Below, piece after piece: positions 8,126 through 16,362 of a stretch of DNA of 49,913 bases (the stretch's first letter is position 1; the number at the start of each line of letters is the position of its first letter). This DNA comes from a bacterium. Its GTDB lineage: Bacteria > Bdellovibrionota_C > UBA2361 > RFPC01. The DNA lies in the NCBI GenBank assembly GCA_009926305.1, contig RFPC01000009.1, positions 1-49,913 on the forward strand. Reading direction: 5' to 3'. Position numbers and translations under genes: made by a program. The notes under the pieces are model-generated. The model searched no databases, was not told the origin of the DNA, and saw nothing but the letters and a program-made list of their open reading frames with translations.

Positions 8126-8949
8126 TAGTCTGCAACTCGCTTACCCGGAATAAATTCTCCATCAATGCTCTCTCCCTCTAACGCTGGTAATTCTACCGCC
8201 TCAAATCCCGCTAAAGATCCCGTTCTCATTAAGTATTCAATCTTCCGATCTGCCTTGACAGGAATTTCATAGGTCTGTCCCGCATAAACTCTCTTACGCG
8301 GCGCCTCTTTACAGTCTTCATTGACGCACATTTTCCCTTCCCCAAGTTCGACATGAACATTCCCGACGTTTGTAAAAGTAATCTTGTTTTTTGTCCGCTT
8401 CCACTTTAAATGCCCCAGTGGATTCTTGGGTTGCACAAATACAAGCACCCCCATACCGGTAAGAACACGGATGCTTGCTGTTCGCCCACTGACCGTTTCC
8501 TTCACTTCTTGCCCGAATCCCCTGTCTTGCGGCGTAAAGAGAACGCGATAAACTTTTTCTTTTTCAGTCGGCACCTTTCTTAACAGCATACGAACAGCCC
8601 TCTCTCCAAAGGGCTCGATTGAGAATGTCTTCGGGGACACCAGTATATCCTTAGAAGGCTCAACCTTATCCCCCTGCTCTCCTGGATTTAAGATTACTTC
8701 TACGTGCGCAAGAACATAGGCGGGATTTTCAGAGGAGTTTCCGACAAGAACATTTTGTATCGGTCGCTTTGTTGGAAGAAAAGTAACTATCACGTTATTG
8801 ACCGTGACTTGAGCATGCAAGGGTGTGGCAACCGAGAAAGAAAATATCGTTGTACTGAGGATGAGAAATAATCCAAACTTCAATAGCAATCCTCCACCAA
8901 GGATATTCTTGTTTGTTTTCACCGAACCTCCATGCTCGAACTCTCCCAT
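8125..8949 (-). CDS. Periplasmic pilus assembly chaperone (PapD/FimC-like)
   Basis: The chaperone binds pilus subunits in the periplasm by donor-strand complementation and delivers them to the usher. A hydrophobic signal segment lies at about residues 20-45, ending in LHAQ. The first Ig-like domain has VTFLPTKRPIQNVLVGN and KDILVSPKTFSIEPFGERAVRM, and then VYRVLFTPQ, the strand that in PapD carries conserved Arg and hydrophobic residues. The second domain contains LKWKRTKNKITFTNVGNVHV and a Cys pair. The ATG at 8949 is chosen because GGAGG lies five bases before it; a TTG 12 bases upstream is possible. The small subunit gene ends 20 bases upstream. Confidence 0.88.
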   Translation of the reverse strand: MGEFEHGGSVKTNKNILGGGLLLKFGLFLILSTTIFSFSVATPLHAQVTVNNVIVTFLPTKRPIQNVLVGNSSENPAYVLAHVEVILNPGEQGDKVEPSKDILVSPKTFSIEPFGERAVRMLLRKVPTEKEKVYRVLFTPQDRGFGQEVKETVSGRTASIRVLTGMGVLVFVQPKNPLGHLKWKRTKNKITFTNVGNVHVELGEGKMCVNEDCKEAPRKRVYAGQTYEIPVKADRKIEYLMRTGSLAGFEAVELPALEGESIDGEFIPGKRVAD

Positions 8950-8969
8950 CAATTCCTCCAAATCTATAC

Positions 8970-9434
8970 CTATCCTGGTGTCAACATAAGAGTCAGAGTT
9001 GCAGAATATGAGCCTGGCGTAGCTGCTGATAGATTTGCCTCTGATATCTCTATCCGAAATCCAGCATTAAAAGTTCCCGAACACGAACTGCTTGAAGTGT
9101 TTGCACCACTAAAGTCTTGCACGGTGCCGTAAGAAAGGGTGACATACGTTCCCGATACGCCTGAATCACTGAAAGAAGGAGTATACGGAATGGTGTCACC
9201 AACCTTTTGCAGTTCAAAATCCCCCGAGGAACTTGTTAGCGTGATTGAATAACTAGAGCTATCACTTCGATAAACACAGACAGACGACGTCCCGCTGACT
9301 CCCCCTGTCCCAGACCACGTTCCAAGAGAAATATCAGAAGAGAGGGTGATCATAACATCGCCAAATGCAAGGAATGGAAAACCCAGCAGCAGCGGGAAGA
9401 AAAGCCAGACCGATTTTTGACAAGCTCGCACCAT
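8970..9434 (-). CDS. Small Csu/spore coat U-like pilus subunit, first gene of operon
   Basis: A 154-residue secreted protein with signal peptide (about residues 8-25, ending AFG). The short mature domain has the subunit signature seen twice more downstream: VMITLSSDISLGTW, SSVCVYRSDSSSYSI with the first Cys, SSSSCSGTF with the second, and the terminal strand GSYSATLTLMLTPG. It is the shortest of the three and lacks the long Ser/Thr region of the other two. It is the first gene of the chaperone-usher operon. No strong ribosome site precedes the ATG. Confidence 0.75.
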   Translation of the reverse strand: MVRACQKSVWLFFPLLLGFPFLAFGDVMITLSSDISLGTWSGTGGVSGTSSVCVYRSDSSSYSITLTSSSGDFELQKVGDTIPYTPSFSDSGVSGTYVTLSYGTVQDFSGANTSSSSCSGTFNAGFRIEISEANLSAATPGSYSATLTLMLTPG

Positions 9435-9745
9435 GCAGGAAGTCTAACATGCTGTATCGACTGCCCGAAACCCGATATCTTCCCCAAAATATTGCAGAAT
9501 CATCTGTTCAGATCCTCTCTTTTCACCCTCAAGAAAGCCTCTGGCGATTTGAGGCATAAACCCTATAGTGTGAGGGGGAAAGAACCCTCTCAAGGAGTGG
9601 TGTCATCCAAAATATCTCCTCCGAACAAGCGGGAGAGAACATATTCGCTACAAAGTCGAGGGGATTCTAGAAGGGGGAAGACTATAGCGAGAACGAATAA
9701 TGAATAGCTGCTGCTCGGAGTAGCTGACGCAAGGAGCCATATCGT
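9435..9745. other. Divergent spacer upstream of pilus operon
   Basis: This 311-base spacer separates the pilus operon (minus) from a secreted orphan (plus), so promoters for both must lie here. I see no convincing -35/-10 pair and no strong inverted repeat. Open frames in it are short and have no coding character. Confidence 0.4.
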
Positions 9746-10261
9746 ATGTCAGGACGACCCCATTATCCCCGAACCACCCATCAAAGCCAATCAACCACCA
9801 GCAAGCGTTTGCTTACTCTCTGCGTCTTTCTTGCTTTGACCGCGGGCACTCCCACAGCAGCACTTGCGAGTGATGGAGCAGTGGGGCCAACATCAACGGG
9901 ACATGCTGAAATCACGCTAGAAGTGCAGCATACCCTTACGCCTCTTACCAGCTCTCGAAGTGGGACATTCTCTCCAGCCGCCTTACGCTCGTTCGGTTCT
10001 AGGAATAACGGATTCTCGTTTTTACGGGTCGCTGACAAGCCTCACGAGAAGGCTGACCCAAATATTCAGTGCATCTGGTCAAACAATCCAGGAATTCTTT
10101 ATCAGATTGCCATTCCTCAGCGAGGCGCAAAACCACACCGAATCATCTCACGAATGACAGCAGATATGTTCAAAACAAGAACATGTAAGCCATTAAACCT
10201 TAGTCGATACCCGACTTTGCCAGATGACAAAAACGTAGTGCTTTTTATCCCAGAAACATAG
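9746..10261 (+). CDS. Hypothetical secreted protein
   Basis: A 171-residue protein that I do not recognise. A basic N-terminus followed by a hydrophobic stretch (about residues 21-42, ending AALAS) is a good signal peptide. Residues about 53-63 (HAEITLEVQHT) form a predicted beta strand. The C-terminal half has two Cys (IQCIWSNN and RTCKPLNL) that could pair. An AAGGAG site nine bases before the ATG supports both the gene and its start. It is transcribed away from the pilus operon. A secreted accessory protein of the pilus is possible, but only position suggests this. Confidence 0.6.
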   Translation: MSGRPHYPRTTHQSQSTTSKRLLTLCVFLALTAGTPTAALASDGAVGPTSTGHAEITLEVQHTLTPLTSSRSGTFSPAALRSFGSRNNGFSFLRVADKPHEKADPNIQCIWSNNPGILYQIAIPQRGAKPHRIISRMTADMFKTRTCKPLNLSRYPTLPDDKNVVLFIPET

Positions 10262-10353
10262 TAGTGAACTCAAAGTCGGGAAGCCACCTGCCAGTCTAAT
10301 GGTTCATACACAAGCTCGCTCTATCTGCACTCCGACTAGCTGGGCATGTACCC

Positions 10354-10383
10354 GCGATAAGAGTCACTGCGATAAGAGTCACA
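10354..10383. repeat. 15-bp tandem duplication
   Basis: The unit GCGATAAGAGTCACT at 10354-10368 is followed at once by a copy at 10369-10383 that differs only in the last base. It lies in the 187-base spacer between convergent genes, with no other recognisable content. Confidence 0.8.
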
Positions 10384-10448
10384 GTCTAAGATTCCCTGTT
10401 AACGACAGCACAATCCTTGGAAGGTCATATTTTAAGGCGAAGGAAAGA

Positions 10449-11003
10449 TTAAAAATTTATCTTGCTCCCACCCTCCAAGAGATCTAATCCATCTTCAATG
10501 GGAATGTGCCCAAGCTCTACTTGCCTGATTGCCTCCTCGGTAACGAGAATTGCTTTTTCGACAAGAAGTCTCCCCTCGGGAGCCTCATACTCCTCACAAT
10601 CACGGCCGTGAACACAGTGCAATCGCACAACATCTTTTGGAACTGACTTATCTGCTGCATGCCTATCAGGAGTAGAGCTCTCCAACACCTTGGCATCTTC
10701 CGTAATCGCCATCATGCGGTGCACCGTCCCAGTCGGTAGATTCTGAAAATCGCCCTTGCTCATAACTCGAGTAATAATTTGACCGGATTGAATCATCAGA
10801 GCCCAAATCTGGCCTGAAAGGACGAACCACGTCTCGCTCTTTTGATGGTGGTACTGAAGGCTGAGGCAGCCTTCTCGACCGACCTTGGGAGCTAATATCT
10901 TCAGCGTATACGCATGGTCTGCTTCATACCCCCACACAAGGGTCTCTCGTCCCCATACCCATTCATCTTCAGGAATATTTTCGTGCTTTGAAGAAAATTT
11001 CAT
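10449..11003 (-). CDS. Cupin protein related to mannose-6-phosphate isomerase type II
   Basis: A 184-residue single-domain cupin. The metal-site motif SLQYHHQKSETWFVLSG (about residues 47-63) matches the phosphomannose isomerase/WbuC-type cupin pattern with His-His, Gln and Glu ligands. LPTGTVHRM (about 90-98) supplies the second cupin motif and the fourth ligand. The C-terminal extension of about 60 residues is acidic. The stand-alone cupin is shorter than bifunctional mannose-1-phosphate guanylyltransferase/isomerase enzymes. Its substrate is probably a sugar phosphate or sugar nucleotide. It is 36 bases downstream of the Cys-rich gene and probably in the same operon, whose other members are unknown. 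Confidence 0.7.
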   Translation of the reverse strand: MKFSSKHENIPEDEWVWGRETLVWGYEADHAYTLKILAPKVGREGCLSLQYHHQKSETWFVLSGQIWALMIQSGQIITRVMSKGDFQNLPTGTVHRMMAITEDAKVLESSTPDRHAADKSVPKDVVRLHCVHGRDCEEYEAPEGRLLVEKAILVTEEAIRQVELGHIPIEDGLDLLEGGSKINF

Positions 11004-11039
11004 AGCGTCAGTATGATTACAAATCTGATATTACCGTTA

Positions 11040-11846
11040 CTAGCGAGCTACTGGAAGACTCAGCTGAGAGCATGAGATCCCAAGATATCCGAAGAAATCA
11101 TCGAATTCATGTAACACTTCTTTGGGCCAAGTCTCAATATCAGAGCGAACATCAATAAGTGAATCAACAATATTCTGAACTCGATATGGCTGATGGTCCC
11201 CATCACGATGAGCAAGAACCATCTGGCCCTCAAGAACAGACTGAAAACGAACAATTTGCATTCCTGTTTTTGCGGATGTTTGCACCCGCGCTGAAGAAAG
11301 AAGTGCTTTCGTGAGCATGTCTTCCCCTGATGAGACCCAGAGCCAGTCGGGGCGCTGCTGATTCAGATACTTCCCTCCAGCAACTGTCATGCGGATTGCA
11401 GCCAGGGCCAATCGCCTAATGAGGGCAGCGTGCCTTTGACTTTCAAAGCGAGGACGCGAATCGCCAGAGACATTCTGAAAGCTTGCTTCGATGAGCTCGA
11501 CGATTGGAATCGAAAACCATTCGCCCTTCCAGAGCTCCTCCGCACTTCGCTGAAGAACCCACTGACGGCTCTGCTGAAGGTCATCAACGGCCAGAAAATC
11601 GGTGACTTTCCGCACCCGTGCTCCACTAAAATCGGTAAAGCTTCGCTGTTCGGCGCTGCACCGCAGACAATGCTCAATCGTCCTTCCGCCATCCGCTTCC
11701 ACATCTCTATCACAGACCGAAAAAGCACCATTACATTGCAGCTGAGTGACATCCATACAGAGCGAGTGGAGATAGTGCACCATCATGTAGGTAGTAGCAT
11801 ACGCTGGGGAAAGCTCCCCGTGCGGGGAAAAGATCGTAATCTTCAT
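11040..11846 (-). CDS. Uncharacterised protein with Cys-rich N-terminal motif
   Basis: A 268-residue cytoplasmic protein, not assigned. The N-terminus (KITIFSPHGELSP, then a helix ending in HYLHSLCMDV) resembles the nucleotide-binding beginning of some GT-B glycosyltransferases. It is followed by a Cys cluster: LQCNGAFSVCDRD and HCLRCSAEQ. I recall similar C...C...CxxC patterns in surface-glycan genes, but this is an impression, not a search result. The ATG at 11846 is chosen because it overlaps the upstream stop in an ATGA arrangement and has GAGGTG just before it. The overlap implies coupled translation with the gene above. Confidence 0.6.
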   Translation of the reverse strand: MKITIFSPHGELSPAYATTYMMVHYLHSLCMDVTQLQCNGAFSVCDRDVEADGGRTIEHCLRCSAEQRSFTDFSGARVRKVTDFLAVDDLQQSRQWVLQRSAEELWKGEWFSIPIVELIEASFQNVSGDSRPRFESQRHAALIRRLALAAIRMTVAGGKYLNQQRPDWLWVSSGEDMLTKALLSSARVQTSAKTGMQIVRFQSVLEGQMVLAHRDGDHQPYRVQNIVDSLIDVRSDIETWPKEVLHEFDDFFGYLGISCSQLSLPVAR

Positions 11847-12841
11847 AAACACCTCACAGAAATTGGCAGAGACGAGGCCGACTCATAACGAACTAAGAAA
11901 CGAGATATTCCATCTCCAGCCTCAAAACCTGAATCACTCTCAAAAGGGGCTGCCCTTGGAAGCCTACCCGCTGACTCGAAGCCGAAGCGAGAGACGCGTC
12001 CTCCTGAATTTGGAAGGTGCCCTCTGGAGACTTCATACGAAGCCAGACTGTATCCGGCAGAGCTCTGTGCAAATTCCTCCGCACTCTGAGCCTCACCCTC
12101 TTCGCCCTGCGCTGATGTTTGTCGAACTGCCTCATCAACTGGGTCCGCATTGATTTCGACCACTCGAGTCTCAAAGCCATCTTGCGCAAAAATAGAAATT
12201 TCATCGGAAAGAAGAACATCTTTGCTTTTCAATCCAAGCTCTTGTCCCGCTTGAACAGCGTGATACCGAAGCGTATGAGAGGGATAGCGTATCTCAATGA
12301 CTATCCGAGAACGAGAGAGATCGACCCGAGGTTGACTTGCACCAAGCTGAATTGAAATTCCAAAATCTCCGCTGGGAAGCATCTCTTTTCTCTCATTTTC
12401 ATGAGCCGAATGTTCACCATCTTCTGAATTTTTATTCAGCACCGCAGTGAGATGACTTAAATTCCACTGAGGGCTCGCCCCCTGCTGTCGTTGCACATTC
12501 TCATTTTGAGTTTCACGTAACTCCCGAGCTCTAGGGTCTTTCGTGATAGCACCCTTAGAGATAGACCGCGAGGCGGTCTCTCTTAAAGAACGGAAGAGTT
12601 CGGGGAATACATCAGCAAGATCAACTCCGTCTGGTTGATTGAGCCTCAGACCATCAAAAGACCGTCGTCCTAATAATCGCCCCGCAGCAAAGAGATCAAC
12701 AACGGCCTCTACGGGATGCGGGGCCGTAACACCCTCTGCTAATGGGAAGAAATGAAGTAACACATCTGGAGTGCTCCTTCCCACAGATGCAGCTGCACTA
12801 CCACCACATGGAACGAATCCGGTCCAACTCCACACACTCAT
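11843..12841 (-). CDS. Uncharacterised protein, second gene of coupled operon
   Basis: A 332-residue protein without recognised family. The N-terminal 90 residues (VLLHFFPLAEGV, then VVDLFAAGRLLGRRSF and VDLADVFPEL) look like a beta-sandwich that could bind a ligand or partner. A charged linker follows (about 95-150). A second beta region has DLSRSRIVIEIRYPSHTLRY. No signal peptide or membrane segment is seen. It starts in a TGATG overlap with the gene upstream and ends in an ATGA overlap with the Cys-rich gene, so all three are translated together. The similar style of its first domain and the upstream protein may mean the two form a complex. Confidence 0.55.
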   Translation of the reverse strand: MSVWSWTGFVPCGGSAAASVGRSTPDVLLHFFPLAEGVTAPHPVEAVVDLFAAGRLLGRRSFDGLRLNQPDGVDLADVFPELFRSLRETASRSISKGAITKDPRARELRETQNENVQRQQGASPQWNLSHLTAVLNKNSEDGEHSAHENERKEMLPSGDFGISIQLGASQPRVDLSRSRIVIEIRYPSHTLRYHAVQAGQELGLKSKDVLLSDEISIFAQDGFETRVVEINADPVDEAVRQTSAQGEEGEAQSAEEFAQSSAGYSLASYEVSRGHLPNSGGRVSRFGFESAGRLPRAAPFESDSGFEAGDGISRFLVRYESASSLPISVRCL

Positions 12842-13833
12842 CAGCTTAACACTCCATACGTTCGCCCATCTTGCCCAAAACTGCGCTCTTCAAGAATTTG
12901 ATACCCCAAAGACTTTCCAGAGCGTGTAGTCAGCTTTAAATACGCCTGAAGGGCATCATTACTCCCTTGCATGGGACCAGAAAAATGTCTCCCGTGCGGC
13001 GCACGCTTGGAGGCATCACGGGACCCACTTCGCTTTTGTGCTCCTTGTCCACCCACTGATCGCTCTGTATTCTTTTTCTTATTCAGGTCGTTAATCACTG
13101 ACGCATAAAGAACCTCTGGCGAGATCAGCACCGTTCCATGGGGAGGCAATAGACAGACTTCTTCAGGACTCCGTGTGCCGACGAAAAGTCGACACTTCAC
13201 CACACACTGCACATCGTGCGGATTGATCAGTGCCACCACATGACGAGAATTTGTCGACAGAGTTAACGGAACAGCCCTAGACTCACGCTCGGATAGCCGG
13301 TGAGCAGCGGTGAGAAAAGAGGACCTCAAACGCGATGAGAATTGAATCTCTCCCTGGCACTCACAAGACGTAATGAGCTCTAAATGAGAATGACGAAAAC
13401 CCTGATCGGTCTCGCAACCGTCGAGAAATGCCGACAAGGGGAGCTGCGCTAATTGACCATGTCGAGCGGCAATAGAGCTCTCGCTCACCAAAGTTCCATT
13501 CGAGTTGTAAAATCGCAGAAGACCAGTAATTCCCTCACTCCGTTTGAGCGGTGAGACTATGAGGGTTGAGTTATCAAGCGGCTCTACAGGAGCCCAAAAG
13601 TGAAGGTGGTGGGACTTCTCATGCTCTGCGTCATCTCTCGTCCAGTAACTGAGCCAGTCTCGAGAGGTCCACCCTAACGGCACGCGAGCCAAGTCCTGAC
13701 TGATGCGATCCTGATCGTTGCTCATACCTGTATTGCTGCGGCCCTCTGCCGTGCCGTCCTCCAAAGAAGCATCATCCAAAGAAGTCTTGCTTACAGACAT
13801 CGCTGAACACGTTGCCGCTTCATCCCTTGCCAT
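12841..13833 (-). CDS. Uncharacterised protein, first gene of coupled operon
   Basis: A protein of about 330 residues, not recognised. After a low-complexity acidic N-terminus come beta-rich segments: LLRFYNSNGTLVSES, VALINPHDVQCVVKCRLFVG and LLPPHGTVLISPE. These resemble beta-sandwich domains that carry Asn-Pro loops. A Cys pair lies in SCECQGE. There is no signal peptide. The start is uncertain: ATG 13833 has AGGAG 11 bases upstream, while a TTG at 13905 would add 24 residues and lacks a site. The N-terminus contains an in-frame 15-bp near-repeat (TCCAAAGAAG twice, 13759-13783). The stop overlaps the next ATG. Confidence 0.55.
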   Translation of the reverse strand: MARDEAATCSAMSVSKTSLDDASLEDGTAEGRSNTGMSNDQDRISQDLARVPLGWTSRDWLSYWTRDDAEHEKSHHLHFWAPVEPLDNSTLIVSPLKRSEGITGLLRFYNSNGTLVSESSIAARHGQLAQLPLSAFLDGCETDQGFRHSHLELITSCECQGEIQFSSRLRSSFLTAAHRLSERESRAVPLTLSTNSRHVVALINPHDVQCVVKCRLFVGTRSPEEVCLLPPHGTVLISPEVLYASVINDLNKKKNTERSVGGQGAQKRSGSRDASKRAPHGRHFSGPMQGSNDALQAYLKLTTRSGKSLGYQILEERSFGQDGRTYGVLS

Positions 13834-13921
13834 ACCCTGACTCTCTCCTGTTCCGCCTCTCCCTATTCTACCGAAGGGTGCCACATCAGCTCCTGCACTG
13901 ACCAAGTTGGAGCACCAAACA

Positions 13922-13934
13922 CTGTCTTGGACAG
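13922..13934. promoter_or_regulatory. Short palindrome CTGTC-TTG-GACAG
   Basis: A perfect 5-base inverted repeat around a 3-base centre. It lies 17 bases upstream of the TTG start candidate at 13905 and about 90 bases upstream of the ATG at 13833. The position suits an operator near a promoter. The size is too small for certainty. Confidence 0.3.
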
Positions 13935-13966
13935 GCTAGCAGGAAAATGACAAATTCCGCCAGAGC

Positions 13967-13988
13967 TTGTTTTAACTTAGTTAAACAA
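13967..13988. promoter_or_regulatory. Operator-like A/T palindrome
   Basis: TTGTTTTAACT and AGTTAAACAA are mirror arms around a single T, with one bulged T in the left arm. Such 20-base palindromes are typical of dimeric repressor sites. It lies upstream of the unknown minus-strand operon, near where its promoter would be expected. Confidence 0.4.
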
Positions 13989-14277
13989 AAGATGGGGTTA
14001 CACGCTCACTCGTCCCACTTCTCAGAAATCGACGAGGCAAAGCACCGCAGCAGTACGGATTTCACTACACCGACAATATGCAGACCCTTAGGAAGCTCAT
14101 GTTGAAAGAAGAAATTGTGCCCGCAAAATTGATGGCGAAAGGAGGGGAGCTCTGGGGAGGTTTTTAGCAGTGCCAGTAATCACACTATGCCAGTTATCAC
14201 TCTGGCAAACCGACTGAAGTATGAGCGCCTCAATCGGCAAATACTCTTGGGAGGGCGACTGATGGTTGCTGGGCGTA

Positions 14278-14742
14278 CTAGAGACTGATCTGTACTCGAC
14301 GAGGAGTTTCCTTCCCTTCCTCTTTGTCTCGAGATTCAGTAGTAGACTCTGAAGCGGATTTTTGTGCTTTCTCCTCTTCCACTATCTCTTTGTAGGCCTT
14401 GTAGACCGTTTCAAGTAATCCGATTACCTTCCCAATTCGCTCTGGATCTCGGTGGAGATTCGCTTCTGTGAGGTAGAACAACATGAAATCATAAAGACGA
14501 TCGAGGTCTTTAGCGATCTTCCCACCCTTATCGAAATCAAGCGTATTCATCAACTCTGCAATGATCGCCTGCGACTTACTCAGGAACCTGCAAAATTTTG
14601 CGATATCCTGCTCTTCCAAACCAGCTTTCGCTTGACGGAGGAATTTCAAGGCCCCTTCGTACATCATCAACAGGAGTCGTCCCCTGTCAGTCATGGTTAC
14701 TTGGACCGCTTGGTATTGATTGTGGGCATTTTTTCCGTACAT
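14278..14742 (-). CDS. fliS: Flagellar export chaperone FliS
   Basis: FliS binds newly made flagellin in the cytoplasm and keeps it unfolded for export. The first 120 residues show the family pattern: an N-terminal NQYQAVQV, then the helix LLLMMYEGALKFLRQAKAGLE, then SKSQAIIAELMNTLDFDKGG, and LYDFMLFYLTEANLHRD. All are typical of the four-helix FliS bundle. The C-terminal 35 residues are charged and variable, making it slightly longer than usual (154 residues). No other flagellar gene is nearby, so it is an orphan in this window. It is read in the same direction as the ECF sigma gene upstream, 327 bases away. Confidence 0.9.
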   Translation of the reverse strand: MYGKNAHNQYQAVQVTMTDRGRLLLMMYEGALKFLRQAKAGLEEQDIAKFCRFLSKSQAIIAELMNTLDFDKGGKIAKDLDRLYDFMLFYLTEANLHRDPERIGKVIGLLETVYKAYKEIVEEEKAQKSASESTTESRDKEEGKETPRRVQISL

Positions 14743-15069
14743 GAAACCCCGTCTAAATTACTCCGTGTTCACATAACCAGGAGTGCTATTCGATACTCCC
14801 GGACTTATAGGAGATATCGACGAAGGGGCTGTACGCCTTAAGGATAAAATGGTTTATTCATTATTATCAATAGGTTATATAGTTATTATTGTATCCTTTT
14901 CTTCGAACCTCTTTCTTCTCAGTTCTCTAGAGCGAGTGCCGTAACGGGCGGTTTCTGCGGAACTCTCTCCTGTTTTTCCGAGCACAGGCTGCTCGTTATG
15001 AACATCCTTCCTCAATCGCCTCAAACAGGGGCTTCCGCCTGTTAGATGAACCAATGTGCAAAGATAACA
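14743..15069. other. Spacer between sigma factor gene and fliS
   Basis: This 327-base stretch has no gene. Its fliS-proximal half is very A/T-rich (about 14845-14900) and is the likely promoter area of fliS on the minus strand. Two small inverted repeats lie in the other half: CGAGCA with TGCTCG near 14980-14996, and AACAGG with CCTGTT at 15024-15043. The latter is just beyond the sigma factor stop codon and may be its terminator. Confidence 0.4.
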
Positions 15070-15747
15070 CTAAGCTGCTTGTCGTTCTTCACTCTCCCAA
15101 CCATTTCGAGCGAGAGGAGCAGCAAGAAGCTCACTCGTTGAGTACTCCTGATAATAACGGCTTAACTTCTTCCGAAGCATTAACCTTGCTCTATGAAGAC
15201 GAGATTTAACCGCCGGCACTGTTATACCGAGAACTTCCCCAACTTCCTGATTCGACAAGCCATCAACATCACGCAGAACAAAAATGTACCGGTACTCGGA
15301 CGGGAGCCCTTCTATTGCTTGATTAATAAAACTCCGTAATTCATGTCGTACAGAAAGATAATCCACATCGGAAGCATCACTCCGCTCTCTTACATTATTG
15401 ATAGGAGCTCCTACCTCTACCATCTCTTCGTATGATGATGCAGCGTGCTTACGACGACTTCGAAGCTTCATGAAAGCAGCATTGGAGGTGACTCGGAATA
15501 ACCAGCTTGAGAATGCCGACTTTCCCTGGAATGACTTAATTTTCGTATATAATGTAATGAAAACTTCTTGGACAACATCCTCAGCATCTTGCTCACTTCT
15601 TGTTATTCTCATGGCAAGACGCTGGACTTTCTCTGTATAACGCTCAACCAGCTCAAGAAATGCTTCCTGACACCCAGCTTGACATGCACGCACGAGGTCT
15701 AAATCACTCTTTCTCTCTGCTTGTGTAAAGTTACTCGCCTGTTCCAT
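15070..15747 (-). CDS. ECF-type RNA polymerase sigma factor (RpoE-like)
   Basis: The protein redirects RNA polymerase to a specific promoter set. Region 2 is complete: QEAFLELVERYTEKVQRLA, then DAEDVVQEVFITLY, and FSSWLFRVTSNAAFMKLR. Region 4 is LPSEYRYIFVLRDVDGLSNQ, then EVGEVLGITVPAVKSRLHRAR. Both match group 4 (ECF) sigma factors of the RpoE type. The ATG at 15747 is chosen because AAGGAGG lies exactly six bases upstream; the ATG at 15753 abuts that site. No anti-sigma gene follows, which is unusual for this class. A receiver or other regulator elsewhere may control it. Confidence 0.9.
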   Translation of the reverse strand: MEQASNFTQAERKSDLDLVRACQAGCQEAFLELVERYTEKVQRLAMRITRSEQDAEDVVQEVFITLYTKIKSFQGKSAFSSWLFRVTSNAAFMKLRSRRKHAASSYEEMVEVGAPINNVRERSDASDVDYLSVRHELRSFINQAIEGLPSEYRYIFVLRDVDGLSNQEVGEVLGITVPAVKSRLHRARLMLRKKLSRYYQEYSTSELLAAPLARNGWESEERQAA

Positions 15748-15981
15748 TCCCATCCTCCTTAAAAGACCCGAAGAAATACCTCCACTTCGGGAAAACCTTG
15801 ATGTTGAGCAGTCTGGCAGAGGTAAAAGGAGGGCTTGTCACGGTTTTGTATAAATTCCGCCCCAAATATGTAACTATTGAGAGAGAGTGCAGAAAAAATT
15901 AATTCTTCTAGTGTTTTCATGTGGTTATGATGAATATTTTATTTCATTCACTCGTGAAAATTCGTGAAAAAAAGGAAAAAT

Positions 15982-16272
15982 ATGTCAGAACAACGATTGG
16001 TCATGTGTAAAAAGCTCGGAGCAGAGCTTCCTGGGCTCTCAAAAGCGCCCTTCGCTGGAGAAACTGGTGAGCGGATTTTCCAATGTATCTCTCAACAGGC
16101 CTGGGATATGTGGGAAAAGGACATGCAAATTAAGGTCATTAATGAATACCGCCTGAACATGGGGAAGAAAGAAGACTACGAGATGCTCATTCGCCAAATG
16201 CTGGCCTTTCTACAGCTCTCCGACGAGCAGGTTGCAGAGGTTGAAAATGAGGAGCGGGGAAGAGGCGAGTAA
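15982..16272 (+). CDS. YggX-like Fe(II)-trafficking/oxidative damage protection protein
   Basis: A 96-residue protein resembling YggX, which protects iron-sulphur clusters in the cytoplasm. The conserved Cys is at residue 9 (RLVMCKKLG). GETGERIFQCISQQAWDMW corresponds to the family's PGELGKRIYNEISKEAW region, and INEYRLNMGKKEDYEMLIRQM corresponds to INEKKLNM and following. The ATG at 15982 has AAAGGA five bases upstream; an in-frame GTG at 15964 is less likely. It is read away from the ECF sigma gene and stands alone. Confidence 0.82.
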   Translation: MSEQRLVMCKKLGAELPGLSKAPFAGETGERIFQCISQQAWDMWEKDMQIKVINEYRLNMGKKEDYEMLIRQMLAFLQLSDEQVAEVENEERGRGE

Positions 16273-16362
16273 TTAAGAGAGCATCTCATCCATGCTCTTA
16301 CTGCCAATTCAACTCACTGAGAATCTCGTAAATGAATTCTCTAATTTTGAGAGGGGCTCACA

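Larger units (their letters stand above)
13834..14277. other. Spacer upstream of the three-gene unknown operon
   Basis: Besides the possible N-terminal extension up to 13905, this stretch holds two palindromes (13922-13934 and 13967-13988) that fit operators for the minus-strand operon. It also holds an imperfect 17-base duplication at about 14172-14206 (TGCCAGTAATCAC and TGCCAGTTATCAC). I see no gene in it. Confidence 0.45.

Noticed and set aside
9417-9707. Plus-strand frame of 96 residues in the spacer before 9746
   Set aside because: It has no ribosome site, shows Ser/Cys/Pro-rich composition typical of antisense reading and overlaps the pilus subunit start.
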